Source: an uncultured Eubacteriales bacterium (GTDB taxonomy: Bacteria; Bacillota; Clostridia; Oscillospirales; Acutalibacteraceae). Taken from it: DNA of 64,000 nucleotides. Location of the stretch: assembly GCA_900314355.1 (NCBI GenBank), contig OMUY01000005.1:1-64000 (forward strand). Direction: 5' to 3'. Made by a program: the position numbers and the translations under genes. The notes under the pieces were generated by a model. The model was not told the DNA's origin and searched no databases. It saw nothing but the letters and a program-made list of their open reading frames with translations. Below are positions 18,071 to 28,487 of the stretch, piece after piece; the first letter of the stretch is position 1; each line of letters opens with the position of its first letter.

Positions 18071-21000
18071 TCAGAACATATCCGACGCCGTCAGACCCGA
18101 TGTAACGTCTTCGGGTTCGACGTCTATCTTTACGTCTCTGTACGCTTTCATACCGGTGCCGCACGGAAGAAGCTTGCCTATGATTGCGTTTTCTTTCAGT
18201 CCGTGGAGCGGATCGGTCTTGCCCTTTATCGCCGCGTCGGTGAGGACTCTCGTCGTCTCCTGGAATGAAGCTGCCGAAAGGAACGAATCTGTTGCGAGAG
18301 ATGCCTTTGTGATACCGAGAAGAACCTGTTTTGCCGCAGCCGGTCTCAACTCGGAGCCGTCGTCGCGTCTCGCGCCTTCCGCGTTCTTTCTTTCAATTTC
18401 CTCGTTGGCGGCAATGAAATCGTCTTTCTCGATAGTGGATCCGGCGAGAAGGTTTGTGTCGCCCGAATCTTCTATAGTCACCTTTCTGAGCATCTGACGT
18501 ACTATAACCTCGATGTGCTTGTCGTTTATGTCAACGCCCTGAGTTCTGTAAGGAATCTGAACCTGAGTTATGAGGTAATCGTTAAGCGCATCAACGCCGA
18601 GCACTTCAAGAAGATCCTTCGGGTAAATAGAGCCTTCGGTAATAGGATCGCCCTTCTGAATATCCTGGCCGTCCTTTACCGATACCGAGTAATCGTACGG
18701 AATTACATATCTCTTTGAATCCTCGGGATTTGTCACAACGACCGTAGTGAGCTTGTTCCCGTTTTTATCGGTTTCTTCAAGAGATACCTTTCCGCCTATT
18801 TCGGAAATCATCGCTAAAACCTTCGGTTTTCTGCACTCGAAAAGTTCCTCTACACGGGGAAGACCTTGTGTGATAGACTTCTCCGAAGCGACGCCGCCTG
18901 TATGGAAGTTTCTCATTGTGAGCTGCGTGCCTGGCTCGCCTATGGACTGAGCGGCGATAACGCCGATAGCTTCACCTATCTGAACGGGCGACGATGTGGC
19001 GAGGTTTTTGCCGTAGCACTTGATACATACGCCTCCGATTGAACGGCATGTCAAAAGAGACCTTATAGTTACCTCTTCCGCTCCCGTATCGACAATCTTC
19101 TTTGCGTCCGCTTCTGTCATCATGTGGTTGTTGTCTACAAGCACTTCGCCTGTCTCCGGATCCGTGAAAGGATCAAGGAGGAATCTGCCGGTAAGTCTTT
19201 CCTCAAGAGTTTCGATAATTCTGTTTCCGTCGGAAATAGCCGAAACCTTGAGTCCTTTTTTGCTTCCGCAGTCGTACTCCCTGATTATCAGATCCTGAGA
19301 TACGTCTACAAGTCTTCTTGTAAGATATCCGGAGTCCGCTGTTCTCAGAGCCGTATCGGTAAGTCCTTTTCTTGCACCACGGGAAGCGATGAAATATTCA
19401 AGAACGTTAAGACCCTGTCTGTAATTTGATTTTATGGGTACTTCGATTGTTTTACCGGACGTACTCGCTATAAGTCCGCGCATTCCGATAATCTGACCCA
19501 ACTGAGCCGTGGAACCACGGGCTCCGGAGTCTGCTATCATGAATATCGGGTTGTCGTATGTGAAATCGCTTGTAAGCTCGGAGTCTACTTTATCCTTGCA
19601 TTCTGTCCATGCACGGATAGTGTATTTTGATCTGTCCTCGTTTGAGGCAAGACCTCTCCTGTACATCTCGTTTACTCTGTCTACCTTTTCCTGAGCCTCT
19701 TCTATGTATTTATTCTTGTTATGGGGAATTTTCGCATCGAATACAGAGAATGTAATGCCGGAAAGAGTAGAATATTTGTATCCCTGAGCCTTAATCTTGT
19801 CAAGCATTACGCTTGATTTGTGAACGCCCTCGACTTTTATCGCCCTTCCGATTATCTGTCCGAGCTGTTTCTTTCCGACAAGGAAATCAACCTCAAGCTT
19901 GAACTCGTTTCCAGGAACAGATCTGTCGACGTAGCCGAGATCCTGGGGAATCGGGTCATTGAAAATTATTCTGCCGAGAGTAGTCTCGATAATCTGAGAC
20001 TTCATCACGCCTTTAATCTGTTTTTTCACCCTGACTTTAATCATGGCGTGGATGTCAAGATCTCCGGCGTCCTTCGCCATAATCGCTTCTTCTACAGACG
20101 AGAAAGCTTTGCCCTCTCCTTTCGCTCCGGGCTTATGAAGCGTAAGATAATACGAGCCCAAAACCATGTCCTGCGTAGGAACGGTAACAGGCTTGCCGTC
20201 GGCGGGCTTCAGAAGGTTGTTTGACGCAAGCATCAAAAATCTCGCTTCCGCCTGAGCCTCGGATGAAAGAGGAACATGTATAGCCATCTGATCGCCGTCG
20301 AAATCGGCGTTGAACGCCGTACATGCGAGAGGATGAAGTTTAAGCGCTCTGCCTTCGACAAGGACAGGCTCAAAAGCCTGAATTGAAAGTCTGTGAAGAG
20401 TGGGAGCTCTGTTGAGCATAACGGGATGATCCTTTATCGCCTCGTCCAGCGCATCCCAGACTTCCTTCGCCGCAGCCTTGTCGACCATCTTTCTTGCGGC
20501 CTTTATATTCTTCGCTTTTTCAAGCTCTACAAGTCTCTTCATGACGAAAGGCTTGAAAAGCTCGAGAGCCATCTCTTTTGGAACGCCGCACTGGTACATT
20601 TTAAGCTCAGGTCCTACGACTATAACGCTTCGTCCGGAGTAGTCGACACGCTTGCCGAGAAGATTCTGACGGAAACGTCCCTGTTTTCCTTTGAGAAGGT
20701 CAGACAGCGATTTCAGCGGTCTGTTTGACGCTCCCGTTACGGGTCTGCCTCTTCTGCCGTTGTCTATAAGGGCGTCTACGGCTTCCTGAAGCATTCTCAT
20801 TTCGTTTTTCTTGACGATGTCGGGCGCTCCGACTTCGAGAAGCTTTGCAAGTCTGTTGTTTCTGTTGATGACTCTTCTGTAAAGATCGTTTAAATCGGAC
20901 GTCGCGAATCTGCCGCCGTCGAGCTGAACCATAGGTCTCAAATCGGGCGGAATAACAGGAATGCAGTCGAGAATCATCCATTCGGGTCTGTTCCCGGACT

Positions 21001-21688
21001 CCTTGAACGCGTCTACACATTCAAGTCTTTTCAGAAGCTTCTGTCTCTTCTGACCCGAAGCGGGTTTTTCGCCGTCGAGTTCCTCTCTTATCTCGGCGTC
21101 AAGAGCGTTGACGTCGATTTCCGAAAGAAGCTTTTTGACAGCCGCCGCGCCCATTTCCGCCTTAAAAGCGGAAGGTCCGTACATTTCGATGTTGTCGTCA
21201 TATTCTCTGTCGGAAATAACCTGTCCTTTTTCGAGCTCGACTCCGGAATCCGGGTCAACATCGGTCACAATGTATTTGATGAAATAGAGTACGTTCTCAA
21301 GCTCCTTGGGCGATATGTCGAGCATAAGACCTATTCTTGAAGGTATTCCCTTGAAGTACCAGATGTGAGATACGGGGCACGCGAGTTCGATATGTCCCAT
21401 TCTCTCTCTTCTGACCTTGGCTTTTGTAATTTTAACTCCGCATTTTTCGCATACCTTGCCCTTGTAGCGTATACGCTTATATTTTCCGCAATGGCACTCC
21501 CAATCCTTGGTAGGTCCGAAAATCCTCTCGCAGAAAAGTCCGCCGGGTTCTGGTTTGAGAGTTCTGTAATTTATGGTCTCGGGCTTTGTAACATCGCCGT
21601 ATGACCAGTTTCTGATAGTTTCGGGTGAAGCGAGCCCTATTTTTATCGACTCGAAATTGAGCTCGTTGTAATTCTGTTCATTTATCAT
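18071..21688 (-). CDS. rpoC: RNA polymerase beta-prime subunit
   Basis: A 1205-residue subunit. The N-terminal zinc site is C65-x-C67-x12-C80-x2-C83, the active-site magnesium motif NADFDGDQM is intact, and the second zinc cluster ([13 protein letters not shown]) is present. Length is normal for Clostridia without large insertions. It lies 63 nt after rpoB on the same strand and is followed by a strong terminator. Confidence 0.98.
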   Translation of the reverse strand: MINEQNYNELNFESIKIGLASPETIRNWSYGDVTKPETINYRTLKPEPGGLFCERIFGPTKDWECHCGKYKRIRYKGKVCEKCGVKITKAKVRRERMGHIELACPVSHIWYFKGIPSRIGLMLDISPKELENVLYFIKYIVTDVDPDSGVELEKGQVISDREYDDNIEMYGPSAFKAEMGAAAVKKLLSEIDVNALDAEIREELDGEKPASGQKRQKLLKRLECVDAFKESGNRPEWMILDCIPVIPPDLRPMVQLDGGRFATSDLNDLYRRVINRNNRLAKLLEVGAPDIVKKNEMRMLQEAVDALIDNGRRGRPVTGASNRPLKSLSDLLKGKQGRFRQNLLGKRVDYSGRSVIVVGPELKMYQCGVPKEMALELFKPFVMKRLVELEKAKNIKAARKMVDKAAAKEVWDALDEAIKDHPVMLNRAPTLHRLSIQAFEPVLVEGRALKLHPLACTAFNADFDGDQMAIHVPLSSEAQAEARFLMLASNNLLKPADGKPVTVPTQDMVLGSYYLTLHKPGAKGEGKAFSSVEEAIMAKDAGDLDIHAMIKVRVKKQIKGVMKSQIIETTLGRIIFNDPIPQDLGYVDRSVPGNEFKLEVDFLVGKKQLGQIIGRAIKVEGVHKSSVMLDKIKAQGYKYSTLSGITFSVFDAKIPHNKNKYIEEAQEKVDRVNEMYRRGLASNEDRSKYTIRAWTECKDKVDSELTSDFTYDNPIFMIADSGARGSTAQLGQIIGMRGLIASTSGKTIEVPIKSNYRQGLNVLEYFIASRGARKGLTDTALRTADSGYLTRRLVDVSQDLIIREYDCGSKKGLKVSAISDGNRIIETLEERLTGRFLLDPFTDPETGEVLVDNNHMMTEADAKKIVDTGAEEVTIRSLLTCRSIGGVCIKCYGKNLATSSPVQIGEAIGVIAAQSIGEPGTQLTMRNFHTGGVASEKSITQGLPRVEELFECRKPKVLAMISEIGGKVSLEETDKNGNKLTTVVVTNPEDSKRYVIPYDYSVSVKDGQDIQKGDPITEGSIYPKDLLEVLGVDALNDYLITQVQIPYRTQGVDINDKHIEVIVRQMLRKVTIEDSGDTNLLAGSTIEKDDFIAANEEIERKNAEGARRDDGSELRPAAAKQVLLGITKASLATDSFLSAASFQETTRVLTDAAIKGKTDPLHGLKENAIIGKLLPCGTGMKAYRDVKIDVEPEDVTSGLTASDMF

Positions 21689-21751
21689 GAATTATATTTT
21701 CTCCCCTTTGCAATATGTAAAAACCTATATGTCAAAAATACAAAAGTCTTA

Positions 21752-24700
21752 TCAATAATCCGAGCCGTCGTCTCCGCCGAAATCGTCGTAGTTCTTCGTC
21801 TCGTATCCTGATGTGAGGTCGTCGCCGTCAACTCCGTAATCGTCAAGCATACCGGACATATCGAAAATGTCGTCGATATTCTTTTCCGATTCATCGTTTT
21901 CTTCCTCTTTGTCGACCTTCATCAATTCTTCGGCGTTAGGCTCTTCCTCGTCGAGAGATTCTTCCTGATCCTCGTCGTCGCCGGAATTGTCGTCATCCGA
22001 ATCGGAATTGTCACCCGAATCGGGATCTGCGCCGTCAATATCAAGAGGAGCGGCTCCGTCCTTAAATCCCGGATCGGCGACATCTCCTTCGTCGTCATAG
22101 TCCTGAGTTATGTCTATTTCCTCGTTGTTTTCATCGAGGACTTTTACATCAAGACATAGAGCCTGAAGTTCTTTGATAAGAACCTTAAACGCCTCGGGAA
22201 TGCCGGGCTTCGGAATGTTTTCGCCCTTAACGATGCTTTCGTAGGTTTTGACTCTGCCCACCACGTCGTCGGATTTAACAGTAAGTATTTCCTGAAGGGT
22301 GTATGTCGCGCCGTAAGCCATGAGCGCCCAGACCTCCATCTCTCCGAAACGCTGACCGCCGAACTGAGCTTTGCCTCCGAGGGGCTGCTGCGTGACGAGT
22401 GAATAAGGTCCTGTGGAACGCGCGTGAATCTTATCGTCTACAAGGTGGTGGAGTTTAAGGAAGTACATTATTCCGACTGTGACTCTGTTGTCAAAAGGCT
22501 CGCCTGTTCTTCCGTCGTACAGCACGGTCTTGCCGTCCTCGTCAAGACCCGCCTGTTTGAGCATTTCTATAATATCTTCCTCGTGTGCGCCGTCGAATAC
22601 CGGAGTCTCTATCTTCCAGCCGAGTTTTCTCGCGGCAAGTCCCATAGTAACCTCAAGAACCTGTCCTATGTTCATTCGGGACGGAACGCCGAGAGGATTC
22701 AGCAGTATGTCAAGCGGTGTGCCGTCGGGAAGGAACGGCATATCTTCCTGTGGAAGTATTCTCGATACAACGCCCTTGTTTCCGTGACGGCCGGACATTT
22801 TGTCACCGACCGAAATTTTTCTCTTCTGGGCGATGTAGACTCTTACAATCTTGTTTACTCCGGGGCTTAATTCGTCGGAGTTTTCGCGGGTAAATTCCTG
22901 AATATTTACCACTATTCCGTACTCGCCGTGTGGAACTTTCAAAGAGGTGTCTCTTACCTCTCTCGCCTTCTCGCCGAAAATCGCTCTGAGAAGTCTTTCC
23001 TCCGATGTGAGGTCTGTCTCTCCCTTGGGAGTTACTTTGCCGACAAGAATATCGCCCGAATGAACTTCCGCGCCGACTCTGATTATTCCGTGCTCGTCAA
23101 GATCCTTCAAAGCTTCTTCGCCCACGTTAGGAATATCTCTCGTGATTTCCTCGGCGCCGAGCTTTGTATCTCTCGCTTCTGTTTCATATTCCGCGATATG
23201 AATAGACGTATATACGTCGTCTCTTACGAGTTTTTCGTTCAAAAGCACGGCGTCCTCGTAGTTGTAGCCTTCCCATGTGGTAAAGCCTATGAGAGCGTTT
23301 TTGCCGAGTGAAATTTCGCCGTCGGACGTAGCGGGTCCGTCCGCGATGACTTCGCCTTTTTCAACTCTCTGTCCCTCGTTTACAACGGGTCTCTGGTTTA
23401 TACATGTGCCCTGGTTGGAACGCATGAACTTAATAAGCTCGTAAGTATATCTTGTGCCGGTTCCGCTCGAGAGATCGGCCTTTTCCTTTACGGGAGATTT
23501 GGGATCCGCGGGATTTTCTCTTATATCCTCGAGAACGTGGACGTTTTCGGCGTCAACTTTCTCAACGACGCATCCCTCTCTCGCTATTACGGCAACGCCG
23601 GAGTCGACAGCCGCTTTATATTCCATACCTGTCGCAACTATCGGAGCTTCTGTTTTGAGAAGAGGAACAGCCTGCTTCTGCATGTTGGAGCCCATGAGCG
23701 CTCTGTTCGCGTCGTCGTTTTCGAGGAAAGGAATCATAGCCGTCGCAACGGATACGACCATCTTGGGCGAAACGTCCATATAGTCAACTTCATCTGGCGG
23801 TATTTCAAGGAACTCGTCTCTGTAGCGGACAGTAACCCTTTCGGTGCTTATTTTTCCGTTTTCGTCAAGAGGAGTATTCGCCTGGGCTACTTTGTATCTG
23901 TCCTCGACGTCTGCCGTCATGTATTCGACTTCTTTTGTGACAGTGCCGGTGGATTTGTCAACTTTTCTGTAAGGAGCCTCGATAAATCCGTATTTATTTA
24001 TTCTCGCGAACGTCGCAAGCGAAGATATAAGTCCTATGTTAGGTCCTTCGGGAGTCTCTATGGGGCACATTCTTCCGTAGTGCGAATAATGTACGTCTCT
24101 TACCTCGAATCCCGCTCTGTCCCTCGAAAGACCGCCGGGACCTAAAGCCGAAAGTCTTCTTTTATGTGTAAGCTCTGAAAGAGGGTTAGTCTGATCCATG
24201 AACTGAGAAAGCGGCGAAGAACCGAAAAATTCTCTGATCGCGCCTACAACGGGTCTTATATTTATAAGAGCCTGAGCAGTAACTTTTTCCTCGTCCTGGT
24301 TCTGTATGCTCATACGCTCCCTGATGGCTCTTTCCATTCTTGTAAAGCCTATTCTCATCTGGTTCTGAAGAAGTTCGCCTACGCATCTTATTCTTCTGTT
24401 TCCGAGATGATCTATATCGTCAAGCTTTCCAACGCCCTGACCGATATTGTTAAGGTAGCTTATTGTGGCGATTATATCGTCTATTGTAATATGCTTCGGA
24501 GTAAGTATATCCGCGTTTTGTTCAAGATCCCACTTGTAATCTTCTCTTTCAATATCGCTGTCATTATGTTCGGCGAGGAACTTCTGGAGTTCTTTATATG
24601 AAACCTTGTCGGTGATTCCGATATCTTCGAGCTCATCATCGGTAAATCCGTATTTTGCGGGAAGATAGGGCACGATGTTGACCATGCCGTTTCCTCTGAC

Positions 24701-25729
24701 GAGGACTTCCTTGTCGTCGTTTTTAACCCAGACGACGGAAATACCGGCCTGCTCAATCTCCTTGGCAAGCTCCTCTGTTATTTTTGTTCCGGCAGGAGCG
24801 ATAAGCTCGCCGTCGTCGTTTACTATGTCGTCTCTCGCGACAAAGCCGTTTATTCTGTTTGAAACGCCGAGTTTTTTGTTGAATTTATATCTTCCTACTC
24901 TCGTTATATCATAGTGGTGATCATCGAAGAAAAGCGTTTCAAGATATGATTTCGAGCTGTCTATTGTGGGCGGCTCGCCGGGACGGAGTTTTCTGTAAAC
25001 TTCGAGAAGAGCCTCCTCCGTGTGATGCTTGTCATCCTTTTGGAGAGTAGCCTTTATTCTCGGATCATAGCCGAAGAACTCGTCTATCTGCGCATCGGAA
25101 TCGAGAACATTCGGTTCAAGGAATATTCCGAGTGCTCTTATAAACGTAGTGATAGGGATTTTTCTCGTCTTGTCTATTCTTACATAAAAGACGTCGTTCT
25201 GGTCGGTCTCGTACTCGAGCCATGCGCCTCTGTTGGGAATAACGGTAGTGGCGTAAAGCTCTTTGCCAGTCTTGTCTCTCGACATTTCATAATAAGCGCC
25301 GGGCGAACGGACAAGCTGTGAGATAATAACTCTCTCGGCTCCGTTTATGACAAAAGTTCCGCTCGGCGTCATGAGCGGAAAATCGCCCATGAAAATATCG
25401 CTGTCCATAACTTCGCCTGTCTCGCTGTTTGAAAGTCTCGTCTTGACTTTAAGGGGAGCGGCGTAAGTTGCGTTCCTCTCCTTGCACTCTTTGATTGAAT
25501 ACTTTGGTTTGCCGCCCAGAGAATAATCAATGAAACTTATGCTCAGTTTTTTGTTGAAATCCGATATCTCGCCGATATCTCTGAACACTTCCCTGAGACC
25601 TTTATCAAGGAACCATTTGTAGGAATTAATCTGCACGTCGATGAGGTTGGGCATTTCCATAACTTCATCGATCTTGGCAAAACTCATTCTCGTCTTGGCG
25701 CCTTTTTTTACAGGTTTCACTTTTGCCAA
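21752..25729 (-). CDS. rpoB: RNA polymerase beta subunit with a long acidic C-terminal tail
   Basis: A 1325-residue subunit, longer than the roughly 1200 usual in Firmicutes. The core is canonical; the rifampicin region ([24 protein letters not shown]) keeps the Asp, His and Ser tied to sensitivity. The normal end is near residue 1207 (DENNEEIDI). After it come about 118 residues dominated by Asp and Glu with Gly and Ser, ending [11 protein letters not shown], plainly disordered and highly acidic. rplJ-rplL do not precede the gene; a divergent tRNA-Ser pair does. rpoB and rpoC are co-transcribed. Confidence 0.98.
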   Translation of the reverse strand: MAKVKPVKKGAKTRMSFAKIDEVMEMPNLIDVQINSYKWFLDKGLREVFRDIGEISDFNKKLSISFIDYSLGGKPKYSIKECKERNATYAAPLKVKTRLSNSETGEVMDSDIFMGDFPLMTPSGTFVINGAERVIISQLVRSPGAYYEMSRDKTGKELYATTVIPNRGAWLEYETDQNDVFYVRIDKTRKIPITTFIRALGIFLEPNVLDSDAQIDEFFGYDPRIKATLQKDDKHHTEEALLEVYRKLRPGEPPTIDSSKSYLETLFFDDHHYDITRVGRYKFNKKLGVSNRINGFVARDDIVNDDGELIAPAGTKITEELAKEIEQAGISVVWVKNDDKEVLVRGNGMVNIVPYLPAKYGFTDDELEDIGITDKVSYKELQKFLAEHNDSDIEREDYKWDLEQNADILTPKHITIDDIIATISYLNNIGQGVGKLDDIDHLGNRRIRCVGELLQNQMRIGFTRMERAIRERMSIQNQDEEKVTAQALINIRPVVGAIREFFGSSPLSQFMDQTNPLSELTHKRRLSALGPGGLSRDRAGFEVRDVHYSHYGRMCPIETPEGPNIGLISSLATFARINKYGFIEAPYRKVDKSTGTVTKEVEYMTADVEDRYKVAQANTPLDENGKISTERVTVRYRDEFLEIPPDEVDYMDVSPKMVVSVATAMIPFLENDDANRALMGSNMQKQAVPLLKTEAPIVATGMEYKAAVDSGVAVIAREGCVVEKVDAENVHVLEDIRENPADPKSPVKEKADLSSGTGTRYTYELIKFMRSNQGTCINQRPVVNEGQRVEKGEVIADGPATSDGEISLGKNALIGFTTWEGYNYEDAVLLNEKLVRDDVYTSIHIAEYETEARDTKLGAEEITRDIPNVGEEALKDLDEHGIIRVGAEVHSGDILVGKVTPKGETDLTSEERLLRAIFGEKAREVRDTSLKVPHGEYGIVVNIQEFTRENSDELSPGVNKIVRVYIAQKRKISVGDKMSGRHGNKGVVSRILPQEDMPFLPDGTPLDILLNPLGVPSRMNIGQVLEVTMGLAARKLGWKIETPVFDGAHEEDIIEMLKQAGLDEDGKTVLYDGRTGEPFDNRVTVGIMYFLKLHHLVDDKIHARSTGPYSLVTQQPLGGKAQFGGQRFGEMEVWALMAYGATYTLQEILTVKSDDVVGRVKTYESIVKGENIPKPGIPEAFKVLIKELQALCLDVKVLDENNEEIDITQDYDDEGDVADPGFKDGAAPLDIDGADPDSGDNSDSDDDNSGDDEDQEESLDEEEPNAEELMKVDKEEENDESEKNIDDIFDMSGMLDDYGVDGDDLTSGYETKNYDDFGGDDGSDY

Positions 25730-25824
25730 AATTTATCACTCCGATTCAATAATTTGCAGTTTATTTTTATCACCGGTCAAGTATAATTAAACATATACTA
25801 ATCTATGACAACCTATAATAACCT

Positions 25825-25852
25825 ATTATAAGCTTTAATATAATACATTCAA
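25825..25852 (-). promoter_or_regulatory. Candidate rpoB promoter
   Basis: TTGAAT and TATAAT are 16 nt apart on the minus strand, about 95 nt before rpoB. The 393-nt gap 25730-26122 is otherwise AT-rich with no gene, and also contains the divergent tRNA promoter. Confidence 0.4.
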
Positions 25853-26079
25853 AAATCCCCGTTGTCAATAGAAAAACGAGATTTATAAAAACTACCGTGC
25901 CGGGCAAATTAAAATATAATATAATTCCGTATTTAATATATTGCCGCCGTTTAGTAAAAAACAGCCGGTTATAAAAAAAACAGAAGCTTATTCTTTTCTT
26001 CAATTCGGTTGGCGGTTTTTATTTATTTAAAGGCATTACGGCTCGAAATCTATTTTTTTTACAAATATGTCAATAACGC

Positions 26080-26108
26080 TTGACAAGAATAAAAAAAGGT
26101 GATAAAAT
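26080..26108 (+). promoter_or_regulatory. Promoter of the tRNA-Ser pair
   Basis: A perfect TTGACA (26080-26085) and TAAAAT (26103-26108) with a 17-nt spacer end 15 nt before the first tRNA, the spacing expected for a stable-RNA promoter. Confidence 0.8.
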
Positions 26109-26122
26109 CCTTGTATATTTGT

Positions 26123-26213
26123 GGAGAGATACCGAAGCGGTCATAACGGAACGGTCTTGAAAACCGTCGTACCCTTTCGGGTACCGTGGGTTCGAATCCC
26201 ACTCTCTCCGCCA
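26123..26213 (+). tRNA. tRNA-Ser (anticodon UGA)
   Basis: A 91-nt class II tRNA. The acceptor stem is GGAGAGA / TCTCTCC, the long variable arm is GTACCC-TTTC-GGGTAC, the T loop is GTTCGAATC and CCA is encoded. The anticodon TGA is at 26158-26160 in the loop CTTGAAA. Confidence 0.97.
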
Positions 26214-26234
26214 TTTGTATTTTTGTTACGGCAC

Positions 26235-26328
26235 GGAGCAGTACTCAAGCTGGTGACGAGGCGCCCCTGCTAAGGGTGTAGGTCGGGGATAACCCGGCGC
26301 GAGAGTTCAAATCTCTCCTGCTCCGCCA
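26235..26328 (+). tRNA. tRNA-Ser (anticodon GCU)
   Basis: A 94-nt class II tRNA 21 nt after the first. Acceptor stem GGAGCAG / CTGCTCC, anticodon GCT at 26269-26271 within CTGCTAA, long variable arm, T loop GTTCAAATC, encoded CCA. Confidence 0.97.
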
Positions 26329-26341
26329 AATAAAATATTTT

Positions 26342-26372
26342 ACCGAAGTTCGAAAAGACTTCGGTTTTTTTT
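26342..26372 (+). terminator. Terminator of the tRNA-Ser unit
   Basis: ACCGAAGT pairs with ACTTCGGT around an 8-nt loop and is followed by a T run, 13 nt after the second tRNA. Confidence 0.88.
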
Positions 26373-26467
26373 ATGTGAATTTTCCTTTATTTTTTCTGTT
26401 TTAAAAAAAATATACAAAAAGCACTCATCATTTTTGTGAAATTTTACTCTTTTTTTTTGAATTTTTG

Positions 26468-26516
26468 TGCTAAAATACCGTTAGAAAAAGAAATATCCGA
26501 TTTGACGGATGTTTTT
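26468..26516 (+). promoter_or_regulatory. Possible extended -10 promoter and small leader hairpin of the dockerin gene
   Basis: TGCTAAAAT (26468-26476) fits an extended -10. About 18 nt later a 5- to 7-bp stem (ATCCG / CGGAT) is followed by GTTTTT, which could act as a weak attenuator. The rest of 26373-26623 is AT-rich with nothing else visible. Confidence 0.3.
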
Positions 26517-26623
26517 AAAAGAAGTCGATTAATTAAATTATTATAATAATAATCTATATAACAAAACAGAGATATGTTTTTTAATATTAAAATCATTAAT
26601 TATTATTAAGGAGACAATCAATC

Positions 26624-27430
26624 ATGAAAAATTCGAAATTTAAAACGATTATTTCAATACTGATATCCGTCATATTAATATTCTGCTGTGTTTCCGTCGT
26701 CTCATTCGCGGAAGAAAGTTCAACTTACCCCAAAGGCTGGCTTTCCGGTTCTGGGGATAAAGAATGGTTTACACAGGAATATTATACTGATAATTGGTTG
26801 TACTATAGGGAAGATGAAGAAACCTCCTATCCAAAAGGCTGGCTTGACGGTCCTGAGGACAAAGAATGGTTTTCAGACTCTGCAAGCGCGGAGGATCAGC
26901 TGAACTCATGGAGAACAGAGTATATAAACGCTCTCAAAGAATCGGGAGTAGGCGACATAAGCGGAGACGGAAAAATAAGTTCGCTTGACGCGAGAAAGGC
27001 TCTGAGAGCTTCCGCCAAGCTTGAGACTTTGACGGATGAACAAACCGTAAAAGCCGATGTTTTGGGCTTTGGAGAAGTGAACGCCGCTGACGCGAGAAGA
27101 ATTTTGAGAGTTTCCGCTAAACCTGACATTTTGCCGAGAGTCATAAAAATTAAGAACGGAACAAGCTACACAGTGAGCACGACAGCGTCTTATAGCGGTC
27201 CATACAAAATGGAAGTCAAGACAACAGGTCTTTTAAGAGTTAAATCTTTAAGCACATTAGACGTTTTAAAATATAAAGAAAAGTTTCACTTATTTTCAGG
27301 CACGCCGTGTATTTACGAATTCACCCCTCCGACAACGGGCAGATACATCATCTGGTTGAACAGCGTAAACGAATTGGATTCTTCGGTTGATTACGATTGG
27401 TCTTACTGCATCGTGCTCATTGCGGAATAA
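26624..27430 (+). CDS. Small secreted protein with a degenerate dockerin and YPKGW repeats
   Basis: A 268-residue protein with a signal peptide (1-29). Residues 35-49 and 69-83 are a near-perfect repeat: YPKGWL, then S/D-G, then DKEWF. Residues about 110-168 are dockerin-like. Loop one (DISGDGKISSLD) keeps calcium ligands, while loop two (DVLGFGEVNAAD) has lost positions 3 and 5. Both keep the ADAR/LDARxxLR helix. The last 100 residues look like a compact beta domain (TYTVSTTASYSGPYKMEV-like pattern, then FTPPTTGRYIIWLNS), resembling a pre-peptidase C-terminal or bacterial sandwich fold. AAGGAG precedes the ATG. Function unknown. Confidence 0.78.
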   Translation: MKNSKFKTIISILISVILIFCCVSVVSFAEESSTYPKGWLSGSGDKEWFTQEYYTDNWLYYREDEETSYPKGWLDGPEDKEWFSDSASAEDQLNSWRTEYINALKESGVGDISGDGKISSLDARKALRASAKLETLTDEQTVKADVLGFGEVNAADARRILRVSAKPDILPRVIKIKNGTSYTVSTTASYSGPYKMEVKTTGLLRVKSLSTLDVLKYKEKFHLFSGTPCIYEFTPPTTGRYIIWLNSVNELDSSVDYDWSYCIVLIAE

Positions 27431-27470
27431 ACAGTCAATATATTCTTCAATGAAGCATTGATATATAACA

Positions 27471-27498
27471 GACCCGAAGCCGGTTTTGGCTTCGGGTC
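27471..27498. terminator. Hairpin between convergent genes
   Basis: A perfect 11-bp stem (GACCCGAAGCC / GGCTTCGGGTC) with a 6-nt loop. The U tracts on both sides are poor, yet its place between two converging genes suggests it ends both. Confidence 0.65.
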
Positions 27499-27514
27499 AT
27501 ATCTTTGCCGTTTA

Positions 27515-28465
27515 TCAATAAAATGTCGCTACGGGTTCTTCAGGAGCCTGAGCCGGTTCGGAAGACTTGACAGTAAGTATAGGCCCTTTTGAACCGTAAA
27601 TTCTTGAGAACTTATAATTTATTGTCCCCTCGAGAATACGCCACTGACCGTTTTCGACTTCAGCCGATTTATCCCACTTGGCAAGTATGGGATAATACTG
27701 AATATCCTGAACGCAGCACGTCATTATATGGCGGCCTGTCGCGAACATTCCGTTCGGAAATCTCTTGTTAACAGCGCATACGCCTTTAAATTTAACCTGC
27801 TTGCCGTCGTAAGTTTTAGGATTTTCGTTTAAATCCCTGTAGAAAAGAGCGAAGTCCTTGTCCTCGATGTTTATTACGGGAGCGTTAACGTCAAAAGGCA
27901 TTGGATCCTCGATTTCGTCAATTTCCGTTTCGCCGTCTTCATACTCGTATACTATATCTATCTGTCTTGAAACTCCCCTGACTATCTTATGAAGTTTCAT
28001 CTTGTCCATATCTCTCGGCACTCTGTTGAAGCCGACCATTTGACACGTCTGAAGTTTGTCGTACATGAGCTGTCTCATGTTGTTGTTGTAATTTTCAAAC
28101 GTCGTCGCATCGGCCGACATAAGCACCTGATATACAGCCCATGATTCCGGCATAGCCATAAAGAAATCGTTCAGAAGCCACATGCCGTTGTATTCGACTA
28201 CAACCCGCTCTATGTTCATCTGTCTGCACCACAGGTCGAGTGTTTTCTCGTTCATGTCTTCCTTGTTTTCGATTGTCTTTATCTTTACGTTTTTTCCGTA
28301 GAATTTAGACGGGTCGTATTCCTCTTCGCCCTCCTCGCAGACAAGAAGGAGCGTTTTTTCTCCGGAATTGAAACGTTTATCCTCAAGCGTGGACTGAATA
28401 AACGTCGTCTTCCCCGCCTCAAGAAATCCTACGAAAAGATATACTGGTATTTCTTTTTGCTTCAT
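27515..28465 (-). CDS. CobW-like GTPase fused to a DUF1980/TIGR03943-like C-terminal domain
   Basis: A 316-residue protein. The N-terminal half is CobW-type, with Walker A GFLEAGKTT (13-21; family consensus GFLGAGKTT) and the beta-strand LLLVCEEGEEEYD where the family normally has an ENEFG motif. The CxCC metal site of the family is missing. The C-terminal part (about 205-300) contains VKFKGVC, NGMFATGRHIMTCCVQD and a WRILEGTI-like end, which resemble the C-terminal domain of YcgQ-type proteins that accompany DUF318 permeases. It lies 22 nt after the His-rich CobW gene, so the two are co-expressed. A metal-related role is likely by association. Confidence 0.75.
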   Translation of the reverse strand: MKQKEIPVYLFVGFLEAGKTTFIQSTLEDKRFNSGEKTLLLVCEEGEEEYDPSKFYGKNVKIKTIENKEDMNEKTLDLWCRQMNIERVVVEYNGMWLLNDFFMAMPESWAVYQVLMSADATTFENYNNNMRQLMYDKLQTCQMVGFNRVPRDMDKMKLHKIVRGVSRQIDIVYEYEDGETEIDEIEDPMPFDVNAPVINIEDKDFALFYRDLNENPKTYDGKQVKFKGVCAVNKRFPNGMFATGRHIMTCCVQDIQYYPILAKWDKSAEVENGQWRILEGTINYKFSRIYGSKGPILTVKSSEPAQAPEEPVATFY

Positions 28466-28487
28466 ATCAAAAATTTATTTCAAAATC

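Noticed and set aside
26070..26085. TGTCAA-N4-6-TTGACA inverted repeat before the tRNA genes
   Set aside because: The right half is simply the -35 box; the pairing is short and likely chance.
25730..26122. rplJ-rplL genes expected before rpoB
   Set aside because: No frame of that kind exists; the stretch is AT-rich and holds promoters only.
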